Part shown: in pieces, positions 44,434 to 53,882 of the stretch
How the letters are laid out: each line of letters opens with the position of its first letter
Numbering within the stretch: position 1 is the stretch's first letter
Assembly (NCBI RefSeq): GCF_000016605.1
Contig: NC_009440.1
Span: forward strand, 1,377,789 to 1,441,788
Direction: 5' to 3'
Length of the DNA: 64,000 nucleotides
Source of the DNA: Metallosphaera sedula DSM 5348
Lineage (GTDB): Archaea; Thermoproteota; Thermoprotei_A; Sulfolobales; Sulfolobaceae
Program-made: the position numbers and the translations under genes
The notes under the pieces: model-generated
What the model saw: the letters and a program-made list of their open reading frames with translations, nothing else
Told to the model about the DNA's origin: nothing
The model's database searches: none

Positions 44434-46341
44434 TTAGGGTGGGGTCTCCCTTGTTTCCTCTAGGATATCTTGTATGGCCTGAGTTCTAAATCCGCTTTTC
44501 ACTGCCCCATAGTGGGCTGCTAGAGTAACCACTGCAGCCACAATGGTGTCCTCGGGGAATGGAATCACCGGATTTAGTCCGAAACCTCCAAAGTATGAAA
44601 TGATGGCTACTACGAAAATGTAGGCTAGCAACCAGTAGCTAGCAGTTATCTCCCTTTTCACATCTTCACCCTTGCCAAATGCATGAAGCACTCCCACATC
44701 AAACGCTACTAGGCCTGCCATGACTAGGATATAGATCAAGAACGCCACATTGTTCGCTGCAGTTAGACCGGAGGTGGCACCGTAGAATTCAAAGGCTAAC
44801 ACTAGGGTCACCACTATGTTTACCAATCCTACGATAGCGGAAAACGCCTTATTAATTCCCATAACCTTGAAGGCATAGTAGCCAAAAAATAAGGCAAATC
44901 CCAAGAATATCCCAGTGATAACGTAGAACAGGGTGGCAAAACCTGACCAATACACTATCAGGCCCGCCGCAAGTGTAGCAATTGGCGCTATAACCCTTGC
45001 TAAGGGCAACTTGTACGGCCTATTGAGTTCTGGGGCGGTCTTCCTGAGAGTCTCAAGCCCTATCCCTCCCATTATGTAGGTAAAGACTGTGGCCGAACTT
45101 ATGAAACCAACCAGCGATTGCCAAGATGGGAAGGGTAACATGAATATTGCGGCAATGATAGTCGCGGCTATCAAAGAGTAAATTGGAATCCTAGTTTTAC
45201 CCACCTTTAGAAAGATACCAGGCAAGTAGCCGTTTGTAGCGAAGCCATACATTGTCCTAGTACTGGTACCAGTATAGATCCACCCTGTCCCGCTCGGAGA
45301 AATCACAGCATCTAGAAGCAGTATGTATGCCCATCCACTGAAAATTAATGATAATAGACCTAGAGGAGCCGCTAGTTTGAAAATCTGATAGAATGGTCCC
45401 GATGAAATGGCAGTTTGACCTAACTCTGTCCAGTTGCCTGGCGTAACAGGTACTGTTGTATTTCCCCTTGTAACAGTGAGCGCGTTCCAGTTTATTGCTC
45501 CTATAAATGCTACCTGTAAAAGTGTGTATAGAATAAGCGCAATTACTAGGGAGCCCATGACCGCAAAGGGAATATCTTTCTTTGGATTTCTACCTTCACC
45601 ACCATATTCTACTGCCTGTCTAAAACCTAGGTAGGAAAATATTACACCGGTAGTCGGAATTGCGTAAAGTACTGCAGAAAATCCATAGATCCCTGATGAA
45701 CCAGCAGCAACATTAGAAGCAGAAGGGAAAAATCCTCCGCCAAGAGTGAAGTTAGCTGGATGGAAATAAAATATAAGAAGAATTACTACGGTTATTGAGG
45801 GAATCAGTAACTTCCACCAACCTGCACCGTGTGTAACTTTTCCTAGTATATTTACACCGATGTAATTAAGGAAGAAGAAGAATAGAAGGAATAGATATGC
45901 TGTCAGTATGCCCAGTGGAGTTAGCACTCCGTTTACTGTAAGTGCTGGAACCAAGCTAGATAGATAGGTTACTGTGGCTGTGGCCTCTATGGCAGGAACC
46001 GATGCCGCGGAAAGAAAATAGGTCCACGTGATAATATATCCAGCTACACCTCCATGAGAATAATGCGGATACCTCACTATACCGCCGGACTTTGGTATGG
46101 CAGAACCTAATTCAGAGTAAGCTAGACCGACGAAAAGAACGAGTACTCCTGCGATTATCCAAGACAATATAGCAGATCCACCAGCATCTTCCGCGGTATA
46201 TAGGGCTCCGAATAACCATCCTGATCCTATGATTCCTCCCAGTGAAAGATATAGCAACTCGAACTTTCCTAGAGATCTTCTTAGTTGCTTATCGGATTCT
46301 AACCCAAAATCCCCTGCTTTTTGAGACTTTTCTCCTGACAT
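44434..46341 (-). CDS. APC-superfamily amino acid transporter
   Basis: The 635-residue protein has about 14 membrane helices. The N-terminus (GKFELLYLSLGGIIGSGWLFG) shows the unwound first helix of APC transporters, and TGVIFSYLGFRQAVEYGGE and GRNPKKDIPFAVMGS match the helix 6-7 loop. Longer than the 36.5-kb permease and of a different subgroup. It begins 27 bases after a TATA-like box (46362-46374). Substrate is probably an amino acid but not visible. Confidence 0.8.
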   Translation of the reverse strand: MSGEKSQKAGDFGLESDKQLRRSLGKFELLYLSLGGIIGSGWLFGALYTAEDAGGSAILSWIIAGVLVLFVGLAYSELGSAIPKSGGIVRYPHYSHGGVAGYIITWTYFLSAASVPAIEATATVTYLSSLVPALTVNGVLTPLGILTAYLFLLFFFFLNYIGVNILGKVTHGAGWWKLLIPSITVVILLIFYFHPANFTLGGGFFPSASNVAAGSSGIYGFSAVLYAIPTTGVIFSYLGFRQAVEYGGEGRNPKKDIPFAVMGSLVIALILYTLLQVAFIGAINWNALTVTRGNTTVPVTPGNWTELGQTAISSGPFYQIFKLAAPLGLLSLIFSGWAYILLLDAVISPSGTGWIYTGTSTRTMYGFATNGYLPGIFLKVGKTRIPIYSLIAATIIAAIFMLPFPSWQSLVGFISSATVFTYIMGGIGLETLRKTAPELNRPYKLPLARVIAPIATLAAGLIVYWSGFATLFYVITGIFLGFALFFGYYAFKVMGINKAFSAIVGLVNIVVTLVLAFEFYGATSGLTAANNVAFLIYILVMAGLVAFDVGVLHAFGKGEDVKREITASYWLLAYIFVVAIISYFGGFGLNPVIPFPEDTIVAAVVTLAAHYGAVKSGFRTQAIQDILEETRETPP

Positions 46342-46361
46342 ATCAAACTCTAGACCGAAAT

Positions 46362-46374
46362 TAATTATTAAAAA
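46362..46374 (-). promoter_or_regulatory. TATA-like box of the 46341 transporter gene
   Basis: ATTAATTATTAAA-type AT run centred about 27 bases before the start codon on the minus strand. Confidence 0.45.
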
Positions 46375-46444
46375 TCTTTCTACTATCTATCACTTTACTT
46401 TATCCTTTTTTCAAGGCGATAAGGAATTACCATAAGTCTTTTTC

Positions 46445-46462
46445 ATTTTAGTATGCTAAAAT
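46445..46462. promoter_or_regulatory. 18-bp perfect palindrome upstream of transporter and 3HP-CoA synthetase genes
   Basis: ATTTTAG-TATG-CTAAAAT has perfect 7-bp arms. It lies in the 422-base spacer, 104 bases before the transporter start and about 300 bases before the 3HP-CoA synthetase start. It is a candidate operator of unknown regulator. Confidence 0.4.
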
Positions 46463-46740
46463 CATTGTTATATTGTAAGTGTTGGGAGTAATATAATTAG
46501 AAATAATTTGGTATAATGCCATATATTGACAAATAGTTTTATGGGGTTTACGTGTGGATGAGCAGTCTAAGTTAAATGAAGATGAGATGAATGAATTGAA
46601 AATGATCTCACTATACCACGAAGTAATTATGTTTTCATCGTGATGAGCAATTCATAAAGAAATAAACGCTAGTGTACTCGAGTAAAGGTTAAACCACAGA
46701 AAGTCAAGCCTCATTTTACTATGCCTTAGAGTTGAGGGTA
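46463..46740. other. Remaining intergenic spacer before 3HP-CoA synthetase
   Basis: I see no gene or RNA structure. The bases are AT-rich with several in-frame stops in all frames. Confidence 0.4.
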
Positions 46741-46744
46741 ATCC

Positions 46745-46753
46745 TTTTTAATA
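46745..46753 (+). promoter_or_regulatory. TATA-like box of 3HP-CoA synthetase
   Basis: TTTTTAATA at 46745-46753 predicts a transcription start near 46772-46776. That would make ATG 46782 (or 46770) the effective start, not ATG 46764, because the first ATG would lie before the message. Confidence 0.45.
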
Positions 46754-46763
46754 TTGTATAAGC

Positions 46764-48749
46764 ATGTTTATGCGATATATTATGGTTGAGGAACAGACCC
46801 TGAAGACCGGGTCACAGGAACTAGAGGAGAAGGCAGACTATAACATGAGATATTACGCTCACCTCATGAAGTTGAGTAAGGAAAAACCTGCAGAGTTCTG
46901 GGGATCTCTAGCACAGGACCTGCTAGACTGGTATGAGCCTTGGAAGGAGACCATGAGACAGGAAGACCCGATGACAAGGTGGTTCATAGGAGGTAAGATA
47001 AATGCCTCGTACAACGCTGTCGACAGACACCTCAACGGCCCCAGAAAGTTCAAGGCTGCGGTCATCTGGGAAAGTGAGTTAGGGGAAAGGAAGATCGTGA
47101 CGTATCAGGACATGTTCTATGAGGTTAATAGGTGGGCCAATGCGCTCAGATCCCTAGGAGTTGGTAAAGGGGATAGGGTGACCATATACATGCCCCTGAC
47201 CCCAGAGGGAATAGCTGCAATGCTGGCCTCGGCCAGGATAGGTGCAATTCATAGCGTAATATTTGCCGGCTTTGGTTCGCAAGCCATAGCCGACAGGGTT
47301 GAGGACGCCAAGGCGAAGGTAGTGATCACTGCTGACGCCTATCCCAGAAGGGGAAAGGTTGTGGAGTTAAAGAAGACTGTCGACGAGGCCTTAAACTCCC
47401 TTGGAGAAAGGAGCCCAGTACAGCACGTGCTCGTGTATAGGAGGATGAAAACGGATGTAAACATGAAGGAGGGAAGAGACGTTTTCTTCGACGAGGTCGG
47501 CAAGTACAGGTACGTGGAGCCTGAAAGGATGGACTCCAATGATCCACTCTTCATTCTCTACACCTCTGGGACCACCGGTAAACCTAAGGGAATTATGCAC
47601 TCTACCGGTGGTTATCTGACCGGGACAGCCGTTATGCTACTGTGGAGCTACGGCCTTAGCCAGGAGAACGACGTTCTCTTCAACACCTCAGATATTGGTT
47701 GGATAGTTGGCCACTCCTACATTACCTATTCCCCCCTTATCATGGGGAGAACGGTTGTCATTTACGAGAGCGCCCCAGACTATCCCTACCCAGACAAGTG
47801 GGCTGAGATTATTGAGAGATACAGGGCAACCACTTTCGGCACCTCAGCTACAGCCTTGCGTTACTTCATGAAGTATGGGGACGAATACGTGAAGAACCAC
47901 GATCTCTCGTCCATCAGGATAATTGTGACGAACGGGGAAGTGCTTAACTACTCTCCGTGGAAGTGGGGGCTAGAAGTGTTAGGTGGAGGAAAGGTATTCA
48001 TGTCCCATCAGTGGTGGCAAACTGAGACAGGCGCACCGAACCTGGGCTACCTTCCGGGTATAATTTACATGCCAATGAAGTCGGGTCCAGCCTCAGGCTT
48101 CCCTCTACCCGGTAACTTCGTGGAGGTTCTGGACGAGAACGGAAATCCCTCTGCCCCTAGAGTGAGAGGATACCTTGTAATGAGGCCACCCTTCCCGCCT
48201 AACATGATGATGGGGATGTGGAACGATAATGGGGAGAGGTTGAAGAAGACGTACTTTAGCAAGTTCGGTTCCCTGTATTATCCAGGAGACTTCGCCATGG
48301 TGGATGAGGATGGATACATCTGGGTGTTGGGTAGGGCAGACGAGACTCTAAAAATTGCAGCCCACAGAATTGGAGCTGGGGAAGTGGAATCAGCAATCAC
48401 TTCTCACCCATCGGTTGCCGAGGCAGCAGTCATAGGCGTGCCAGACTCAGTGAAAGGAGAAGAGGTTCACGCGTTCGTTGTGCTAAAGCAAGGTTACGCT
48501 CCTTCCTCTGAACTGGCTAAGGACATACAGTCACACGTTAGGAAGGTCATGGGGCCCATTGTTAGTCCGCAGATTCATTTCGTGGATAAGTTGCCTAAGA
48601 CAAGGTCTGGGAAGGTCATGAGAAGGGTGATAAAGGCAGTGATGATGGGTTCGAGTGCTGGCGACTTAACCACCATAGAGGACGAAGCATCAATGGACGA
48701 AATAAAGAAGGCTGTCGAGGAACTAAAGAAGGAGTTAAAGACCTCCTAG
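46764..48749 (+). CDS. 3-Hydroxypropionyl-CoA synthetase (AMP-forming)
   Basis: The protein (661 residues from ATG 46764, 655 from 46782) is an acetyl-CoA-synthetase-type ligase: adenylation loop LYTSGTTGKPKG, QWWQTETGAPN and the C-terminal hinge YWVLGRADETLK-like segment, with the catalytic lysine in KTRSGKVMRR. In M. sedula the enzyme at this place (Msed_1456, from memory) ligates CoA to 3-hydroxypropionate, a 3HP/4HB cycle step. Its sequence agrees with what I remember of that enzyme. General acetate activation is the alternative reading. It converges on the formate-dehydrogenase-like gene, the two stop codons sharing a CTAG. Confidence 0.88.
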   Translation: MFMRYIMVEEQTLKTGSQELEEKADYNMRYYAHLMKLSKEKPAEFWGSLAQDLLDWYEPWKETMRQEDPMTRWFIGGKINASYNAVDRHLNGPRKFKAAVIWESELGERKIVTYQDMFYEVNRWANALRSLGVGKGDRVTIYMPLTPEGIAAMLASARIGAIHSVIFAGFGSQAIADRVEDAKAKVVITADAYPRRGKVVELKKTVDEALNSLGERSPVQHVLVYRRMKTDVNMKEGRDVFFDEVGKYRYVEPERMDSNDPLFILYTSGTTGKPKGIMHSTGGYLTGTAVMLLWSYGLSQENDVLFNTSDIGWIVGHSYITYSPLIMGRTVVIYESAPDYPYPDKWAEIIERYRATTFGTSATALRYFMKYGDEYVKNHDLSSIRIIVTNGEVLNYSPWKWGLEVLGGGKVFMSHQWWQTETGAPNLGYLPGIIYMPMKSGPASGFPLPGNFVEVLDENGNPSAPRVRGYLVMRPPFPPNMMMGMWNDNGERLKKTYFSKFGSLYYPGDFAMVDEDGYIWVLGRADETLKIAAHRIGAGEVESAITSHPSVAEAAVIGVPDSVKGEEVHAFVVLKQGYAPSSELAKDIQSHVRKVMGPIVSPQIHFVDKLPKTRSGKVMRRVIKAVMMGSSAGDLTTIEDEASMDEIKKAVEELKKELKTS

Positions 48750-50719
48750 ACCCATTCAATTTTTGTTATAGTTATCTCAGTGTACTTATATCTCGGAGTT
48801 TTAGTTTCTGGATCCAGCTCATCACAGACTACATTATTGATACTGTGGACGTGCATATACGCGAAAGTTGTTCCCTCTAACACGTCGGGGGAGATTTTGG
48901 CGCTTAGGATTGCCATACCACATCTTGAGGATACCTTTACCAGGTCATTATCCTTGATACCCAGGTTTTGTGCGTCCCTTGGATTAAGGTAAATCACGGG
49001 TGTAAGTTGGCCGAATCCAGGTGTTCTGCTTATCATCTCGTCTGTGTTGTACCTAGTTACCGCTCTGCCCGTTATCAAGATGAGACCTTTCTTGGGTTCT
49101 GGTTGTTCCTCAAACTTCAACTTAGCCTTCCCACTTGCAGTATAGAACCTTGTTCTGTAGAGAACTGGGTCGTTCTCTGGGTATCTTGAGGGGGATGAGT
49201 AGTCCATGACCTGATCCAAAGTTAAGTTAGAGTAGATCTTGACCACGCTCCTCAATTCCTTGAATACCTCCTTTGGATCCCTGGAAAATCCCTTGAATCC
49301 CAGTCTATCTGCGAGGAGGGACAGGATCTCGAGCTCTTCCTTCGCCTCTCCTGGAGGAGATACTGCCCTAAACCTCCATTTCACAACTCTATCAAGGCTG
49401 GTGACGGAACCCTCCTTCTCGGTCCACATAGCCGACGGCAGGACGTAGTGTGCAAACCTTGCGGTCTCTGTCATGAAGGGATCCATAACTACCAGAAGCT
49501 CTAGGGACTTCAAGAAATTCTCAACCTTCTGTCTGTTTGGGAAACTCACTGCAGGGTTGAAGTTCATGAGTACCACGGCCTTCATGTCCGACTCAAGGAG
49601 GGCTTCAGTTACAGTTTTACCTTCCCATGTGGGAGGCAAGAAACCCCATAGCTTCTCCAGCTCCCTCGCCGTTTCCAGCGTCATGGGACCATTGGGAAAC
49701 ACGTTGGGCTTAATCATATCTCCTGATCCTTGTACATTGGTCTGTCCCCTGTATACTAGGAGGCCCGCTCCCTCGAAACCCACATTGCCTGTAAGCAGGG
49801 CGAGGTTAATTAGGCTACGGACTGCCTTAGGCCCTCCAGTCTGGGTAAGCCCCAGACCCCAGGAGAAGATGACAGGTTTCTGCGATATTAGTTTGGCAAA
49901 CTCGAGGATAGCGGACTGATCTATCCCCGTTATTTCCTCTGCTCCTTGGATTGTGTAGGACTTAACAAGCCTAGAGAACTCAACGAATCCTTCCACCCTT
50001 TCCTCAACGAACTTCTTGTCGTAGATGTTGTTGGAGATCAAGTAGTTGGCAACGGCATTAAACAGGTAAATGTCTGTACCAGGTCTAACCCTGAGGTGAA
50101 GGTCAGCCAACCTCGCAGTTCCTGTTACCCTAGGGTCTATCACTACTACCTTGCCGTTATTTTTCTTCAACATCGAGAGATACTGAACTAGGACGGGATG
50201 GCTCTCGGTTAGTGATTCTCCAACTATAACCAAGACCTTGCTTTTGGGTATCTCCGTAACTGAGGTTGAGGTTGCACCGAGGCCTACCATCTCCTTTAGG
50301 GCTGTAGCTGAGGGATCGTGACAAACTCTCGCACATGAATCCACATTATTGGTTCCTAAGGCCCTTGCTAGCTTCATCATGGTATATCCCTCCTCAAGGG
50401 TGTTCTGGCAACCTCCGTAGAATCCTATGGCACTAGGACCGTACTTGCTCCTTATCTCCGAGAGTTTTGACGCGATCTCTCGGATAGCTTCGTCCCACGA
50501 AATCCTGACTAGGATGTCCTTTTCTCTTTTCAGGGGATACAGAAGCCTGTCCCAACTATTTCCAGGTTCGTGGGCTGTACTCCCTTTACCGCATATGTGA
50601 CCCTTGCTAACCACGTGATCGCGGTCTGGATACACTCTCGCAACTACGTTATTCTCACCCTCAAGTATAAGACCGCACCCTACTCCACAGTATGGGCAGA
50701 TACTTTTCGTTTCAAGCAT
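48746..50719 (-). CDS. Formate-dehydrogenase-like molybdopterin oxidoreductase
   Basis: The 657-residue protein has an N-terminal [4Fe-4S] binding motif (CPYCGVGCG, fourth Cys in KGHICGKG), the molybdopterin domain, and CARVCHDPSATAL, where the first Cys of this FdhA/FdhF-type segment normally coordinates molybdenum or tungsten. The C-terminal MobB-like domain closes with NVVCDELDPETKTP. It probably oxidises formate, but arsenate, nitrate or other oxyanion enzymes of the family are not excluded by the motifs I can see. No beta or gamma subunit is adjacent, so electrons would pass to a free ferredoxin. I prefer ATG 50719 to the earlier ATG at 50743. Confidence 0.82.
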   Translation of the reverse strand: MLETKSICPYCGVGCGLILEGENNVVARVYPDRDHVVSKGHICGKGSTAHEPGNSWDRLLYPLKREKDILVRISWDEAIREIASKLSEIRSKYGPSAIGFYGGCQNTLEEGYTMMKLARALGTNNVDSCARVCHDPSATALKEMVGLGATSTSVTEIPKSKVLVIVGESLTESHPVLVQYLSMLKKNNGKVVVIDPRVTGTARLADLHLRVRPGTDIYLFNAVANYLISNNIYDKKFVEERVEGFVEFSRLVKSYTIQGAEEITGIDQSAILEFAKLISQKPVIFSWGLGLTQTGGPKAVRSLINLALLTGNVGFEGAGLLVYRGQTNVQGSGDMIKPNVFPNGPMTLETARELEKLWGFLPPTWEGKTVTEALLESDMKAVVLMNFNPAVSFPNRQKVENFLKSLELLVVMDPFMTETARFAHYVLPSAMWTEKEGSVTSLDRVVKWRFRAVSPPGEAKEELEILSLLADRLGFKGFSRDPKEVFKELRSVVKIYSNLTLDQVMDYSSPSRYPENDPVLYRTRFYTASGKAKLKFEEQPEPKKGLILITGRAVTRYNTDEMISRTPGFGQLTPVIYLNPRDAQNLGIKDNDLVKVSSRCGMAILSAKISPDVLEGTTFAYMHVHSINNVVCDELDPETKTPRYKYTEITITKIEWV

Positions 50720-50831
50720 AAACTTACGTAATGCTCTATTCAATTAAACTGAGGTATTATAGAAATCTTAGAAACTAGTAAACGGAGTTAACTTACATGT
50801 TACTTTTTAGTTTAGGTCCGCTATTTCATAC

Positions 50832-51623
50832 ATGCAGGTAAGGATATCTTCGGGAGAGTTGGAGGCAATAATTGACCAGAGGGGGGCATACCTTACATCC
50901 TTCAAGATGAAGGGAAAGAACGTGATCACTGAGGGCCAGGAAAGACAAACTAGGGGAGGAATGGCGATACTTCTTCCGTTTGCCAACAGAGTTAAGGGGG
51001 GCAGATATGAGTGGAAGGGAAGAGTTTACAACCTTCCGCTGAACAGGGAGGGAAATGCCATTCACGGTTTAGTAATGGACAAGACGTTTCAGATCCTCTT
51101 CAGGGATGACAGGGAAGTGAGACTGGGCACGGAACTCCGGGATCAGGGCTATCCCTCCAGGTTAAACGTGGAGGTGAACTATTCTCTGAGGAGCGAGTTA
51201 AGGTGTACAATCTCAGTGAAAAATGAGGGAGATGAGGCTCCCCTAGTCGTGGGGACACATCCATACTTCATCGTGAAGGGGGACTGGAGGATCTCACCTA
51301 GTAAAGGCAAGAGATGCGTCATGAGGGAGAAGATACCTACGGGAGAGATGATAGATTTCAACATCACGCAAGGAGATTACGACGACTGCTTCTATTTACC
51401 GGGAGATGTGATCCTTTCGTCCAATTACTCGAGGGTGAAGATCTCCAAGCCTGGAATGGATTTCGTTCAACTATACACTGGAATTCCTGGTGCAGTCGCC
51501 GTTGAACCCATGAGTGGAGCCCCCAACGCCTTCAATAACGGGATAGGCCTAATTACCCTGGCCAGTGGAGAGAGAAGGGAGTTTGAGATTGAAATACAGG
51601 TCTCCCTCGTGGAGGAAGGCTAA
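50832..51623 (+). CDS. Aldose 1-epimerase family protein
   Basis: The 263-residue beta-sandwich protein shows the family pattern: LPFANRVKGGRY, an active-site histidine in NAIHGLV, and the second His in VVGTHPYFIV, with the acidic base late in the sequence (VEPMSGAPNAF). It interconverts alpha and beta anomers of aldohexoses. It is monocistronic and divergent from the formate-dehydrogenase-like gene. The exact sugar is unknown. Confidence 0.85.
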   Translation: MQVRISSGELEAIIDQRGAYLTSFKMKGKNVITEGQERQTRGGMAILLPFANRVKGGRYEWKGRVYNLPLNREGNAIHGLVMDKTFQILFRDDREVRLGTELRDQGYPSRLNVEVNYSLRSELRCTISVKNEGDEAPLVVGTHPYFIVKGDWRISPSKGKRCVMREKIPTGEMIDFNITQGDYDDCFYLPGDVILSSNYSRVKISKPGMDFVQLYTGIPGAVAVEPMSGAPNAFNNGIGLITLASGERREFEIEIQVSLVEEG

Positions 51624-51648
51624 GCCATTCTGTGACTCATATTTGTAC

Positions 51649-51927
51649 TCAACAACCAAATCTCAGGCAAAGGACCTGCTCTATTTCCTCTAGTAGATCC
51701 TTGAGTACTGGATATTCCCTCATTAACTCCTCTATTCCGCTTTGTGTTATACTGAGGATGAGTTCTCCGCCTATTATGGCCTTCTGCTCAATTAGATCCC
51801 GCCTCATGAGTGCATCCAACTCTCTCTTCAAACGTGGTCCGCTTATTCCCGTATATTCCTCGATCTCTGATGTACTTAGTTCCCCCTCAAGTAAAAGGGT
51901 CAATATCCTCAGTTGCCTTATGTTCAT
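51649..51927 (-). CDS. Small winged-helix regulator
   Basis: The 92-residue protein is a bare winged helix (MNIRQLRILTLLLEGELSTSEIEEYTGI, then GPRLKRELDALMRRDLIEQ) with a C-terminal helix that ends in cysteines (CLRFGC). Its target is unknown; the neighbouring surface-protein genes on the same strand downstream (separated by a short spacer) are the nearest candidates, but it is upstream of none of them as the first gene. It may act elsewhere. Confidence 0.65.
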   Translation of the reverse strand: MNIRQLRILTLLLEGELSTSEIEEYTGISGPRLKRELDALMRRDLIEQKAIIGGELILSITQSGIEELMREYPVLKDLLEEIEQVLCLRFGC

Positions 51928-52023
51928 TAATCAACTAATCAAAAACATAGTAAAAAACCTAGTTTAGTAACCGGTATTACCCAGAAAATTTGTCCAAAGG
52001 TGTAGAGGAAAAGGATTATGAGC

Positions 52024-53832
52024 TCATATATTCAGGTCGGGCTTTCTGAACCTGTTAATGAGCACCCATATTACTATCACGACGATTACGGCAATCACTA
52101 GCCCAGGTAGAAGGTAAGGGGGAAGCCCACCCTTCTTCGTAGGGGCGCTAGAAGTCTGGCTAGTGTTACTTGGTGGAGGTACAGTATTCTTGGTAACATT
52201 GGAACTGGTGGAAGTTGATGTGTTCGTATGAGTTGTAGTAGTGGTAACGTTAGACACAGAGCTCTTGTTTTGAACATGATTAACGACAACTCGCAATACC
52301 GGTATGGACGCATTAAACTGGTTCGTGAGAAAGACTGGGTTGTCCTGACCCTTAGAAACGGAAACCAGACCATTCATTAATGACACGTGTAAGTCGCTCG
52401 TGCCCTCGGCAGTATCTGCGCCGAAGCTATACACACTTGGGAAGGGATGAAGAGATCCGTTATAGTAGAAGATGGCAAGGGTAGCCGAAAGGTTCTGGAA
52501 ATATGCCACCTCTCCGTTTCCTCCGCCTCCAAAAACTAGTTCAGCATCATAGAAATTCAGGGTAGATGGGGAGTTATATCCATCCACGTAAAGATAGGCC
52601 TGTGACACTCCCGAGTCTAGAATGAGAGGAGAATCAAACTGGTTCCAGCTACCGTTAACTACCGAACCGTTCTCAAGCACCTTATAATCGAAGCCTATTC
52701 TCACTCCAAGTTTCTTTATCACTGATACATTTATGGAGATCAAGAGAGATAGGGGCGTCTTGTACTGCACTCCCTTAGTCTTGTAGGTATAGTATATTCC
52801 ATTATTGAAGGGCGGATACACTCCGCCTCTCCCTTGTATAGAGATGTTTGTTAAGGTGGCATTCGCGTTAGTCACGTTTAAGACGGAGGACTCGTAGCAT
52901 AGGGTCGACTCATTAGTCATGAAAACTATCACGTTCTGTACCCAGTAAGTCTGGTTCTGCTTTCCGTTTATCACGACCAGTGGGACATTTAACTGTAAAC
53001 TCGCCGAATAGGGGGAGACATTCAGTTTCTCAGCAGTCTGATTATAAGCAAAGATAGAGGAAATATTTGCAAACCCCACTACGGAGGATGCCTTGACCAC
53101 GTACGGGACTGGTACCCCTGACCTGTTAAATAGGCCATAACTTGCCACTCCCATAGGGTAATCTGTCCTATTCAAGGATAAGGGATCTGGATAAGTGGAG
53201 GCGTACAGCACTGAGGAATAAACGGCTATCGTTGAGGATCCAGGATTAACCACAGTAATGGAATAGTTGCCTGGGCTGAGGGTTAACGTGTGATTGACGA
53301 AAGTAAGAGGAGTATCCCTGGAGGGAGCTGCACTGAAGTAAGTAACGTTGCCTGAAGTGACCCTCACAGAGAACGAGTTATTGGAAACTAGATAGAGGTA
53401 AAGATGAAAGGGATAGCTTAGGTTCAACTGATAATTTTCCTGATACCCCACCGGAAGGGTATAGGACACCTGAGCTGGAACCAGTTTCAGGCTGTACTGC
53501 AGGGTTACCTGTTGTAGGTAGGCGTAGAGCACAAAGTAATACTTACCGGGAGTTAGCAGAACTTGATTGCTGAACGATGAATTCAGGATAACCAACCCCT
53601 TGTAGGGGCTTCCTGTACCATTGAGAAATTCTTGAAGTTGGGTCTGGTTCATTACCATCACTGCAACACTACCTGTTGAATTCCAGGAGTAGGAAAGTAT
53701 CTCTGTTGTGTTAACGTTGAGCGGGAAATACTCGTATTGACCTGCGCTAAGGGTGGTAGAGGTGTTAGACTCATACAAGTTCATGGGAAAAAGTGATATT
53801 GCTAGCAGTATTGTAAATAATAGCCATTTCAC
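52024..53832 (-). CDS. Thermopsin-like secreted protease with C-terminal anchor
   Basis: The 602-residue protein has an N-terminal signal peptide (WLLFTILLAISLFP), an extracellular part rich in Asn-x-Ser/Thr sites, and the thermopsin (peptidase A5) pattern YPMGVASYGLFNRSG, VVGFANISSIFAYN and TYWVQNVIVFM in the expected order. Then a Ser/Thr-rich stalk (about residues 530-575) and a single membrane helix (LLPGLVIAVIVVIVIWVLI) with a positively charged tail. Thermopsin is an acid protease active near pH 2, which suits the outside of this cell. The anchored form is unlike free secreted thermopsin. It is followed in the same direction by a similarly built protein. Confidence 0.83.
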   Translation of the reverse strand: MKWLLFTILLAISLFPMNLYESNTSTTLSAGQYEYFPLNVNTTEILSYSWNSTGSVAVMVMNQTQLQEFLNGTGSPYKGLVILNSSFSNQVLLTPGKYYFVLYAYLQQVTLQYSLKLVPAQVSYTLPVGYQENYQLNLSYPFHLYLYLVSNNSFSVRVTSGNVTYFSAAPSRDTPLTFVNHTLTLSPGNYSITVVNPGSSTIAVYSSVLYASTYPDPLSLNRTDYPMGVASYGLFNRSGVPVPYVVKASSVVGFANISSIFAYNQTAEKLNVSPYSASLQLNVPLVVINGKQNQTYWVQNVIVFMTNESTLCYESSVLNVTNANATLTNISIQGRGGVYPPFNNGIYYTYKTKGVQYKTPLSLLISINVSVIKKLGVRIGFDYKVLENGSVVNGSWNQFDSPLILDSGVSQAYLYVDGYNSPSTLNFYDAELVFGGGGNGEVAYFQNLSATLAIFYYNGSLHPFPSVYSFGADTAEGTSDLHVSLMNGLVSVSKGQDNPVFLTNQFNASIPVLRVVVNHVQNKSSVSNVTTTTTHTNTSTSTSSNVTKNTVPPPSNTSQTSSAPTKKGGLPPYLLPGLVIAVIVVIVIWVLINRFRKPDLNI

Positions 53833-53882
53833 GACTGAAAATTTGTTGAAAAAATAAAAGTCTTTCCTTTACTTGTCGCTCG

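Noticed and set aside
49473-49919. 148-codon open frame antisense to the formate-dehydrogenase-like gene
   Set aside because: Antisense of a conserved gene; composition typical of shadow frames.
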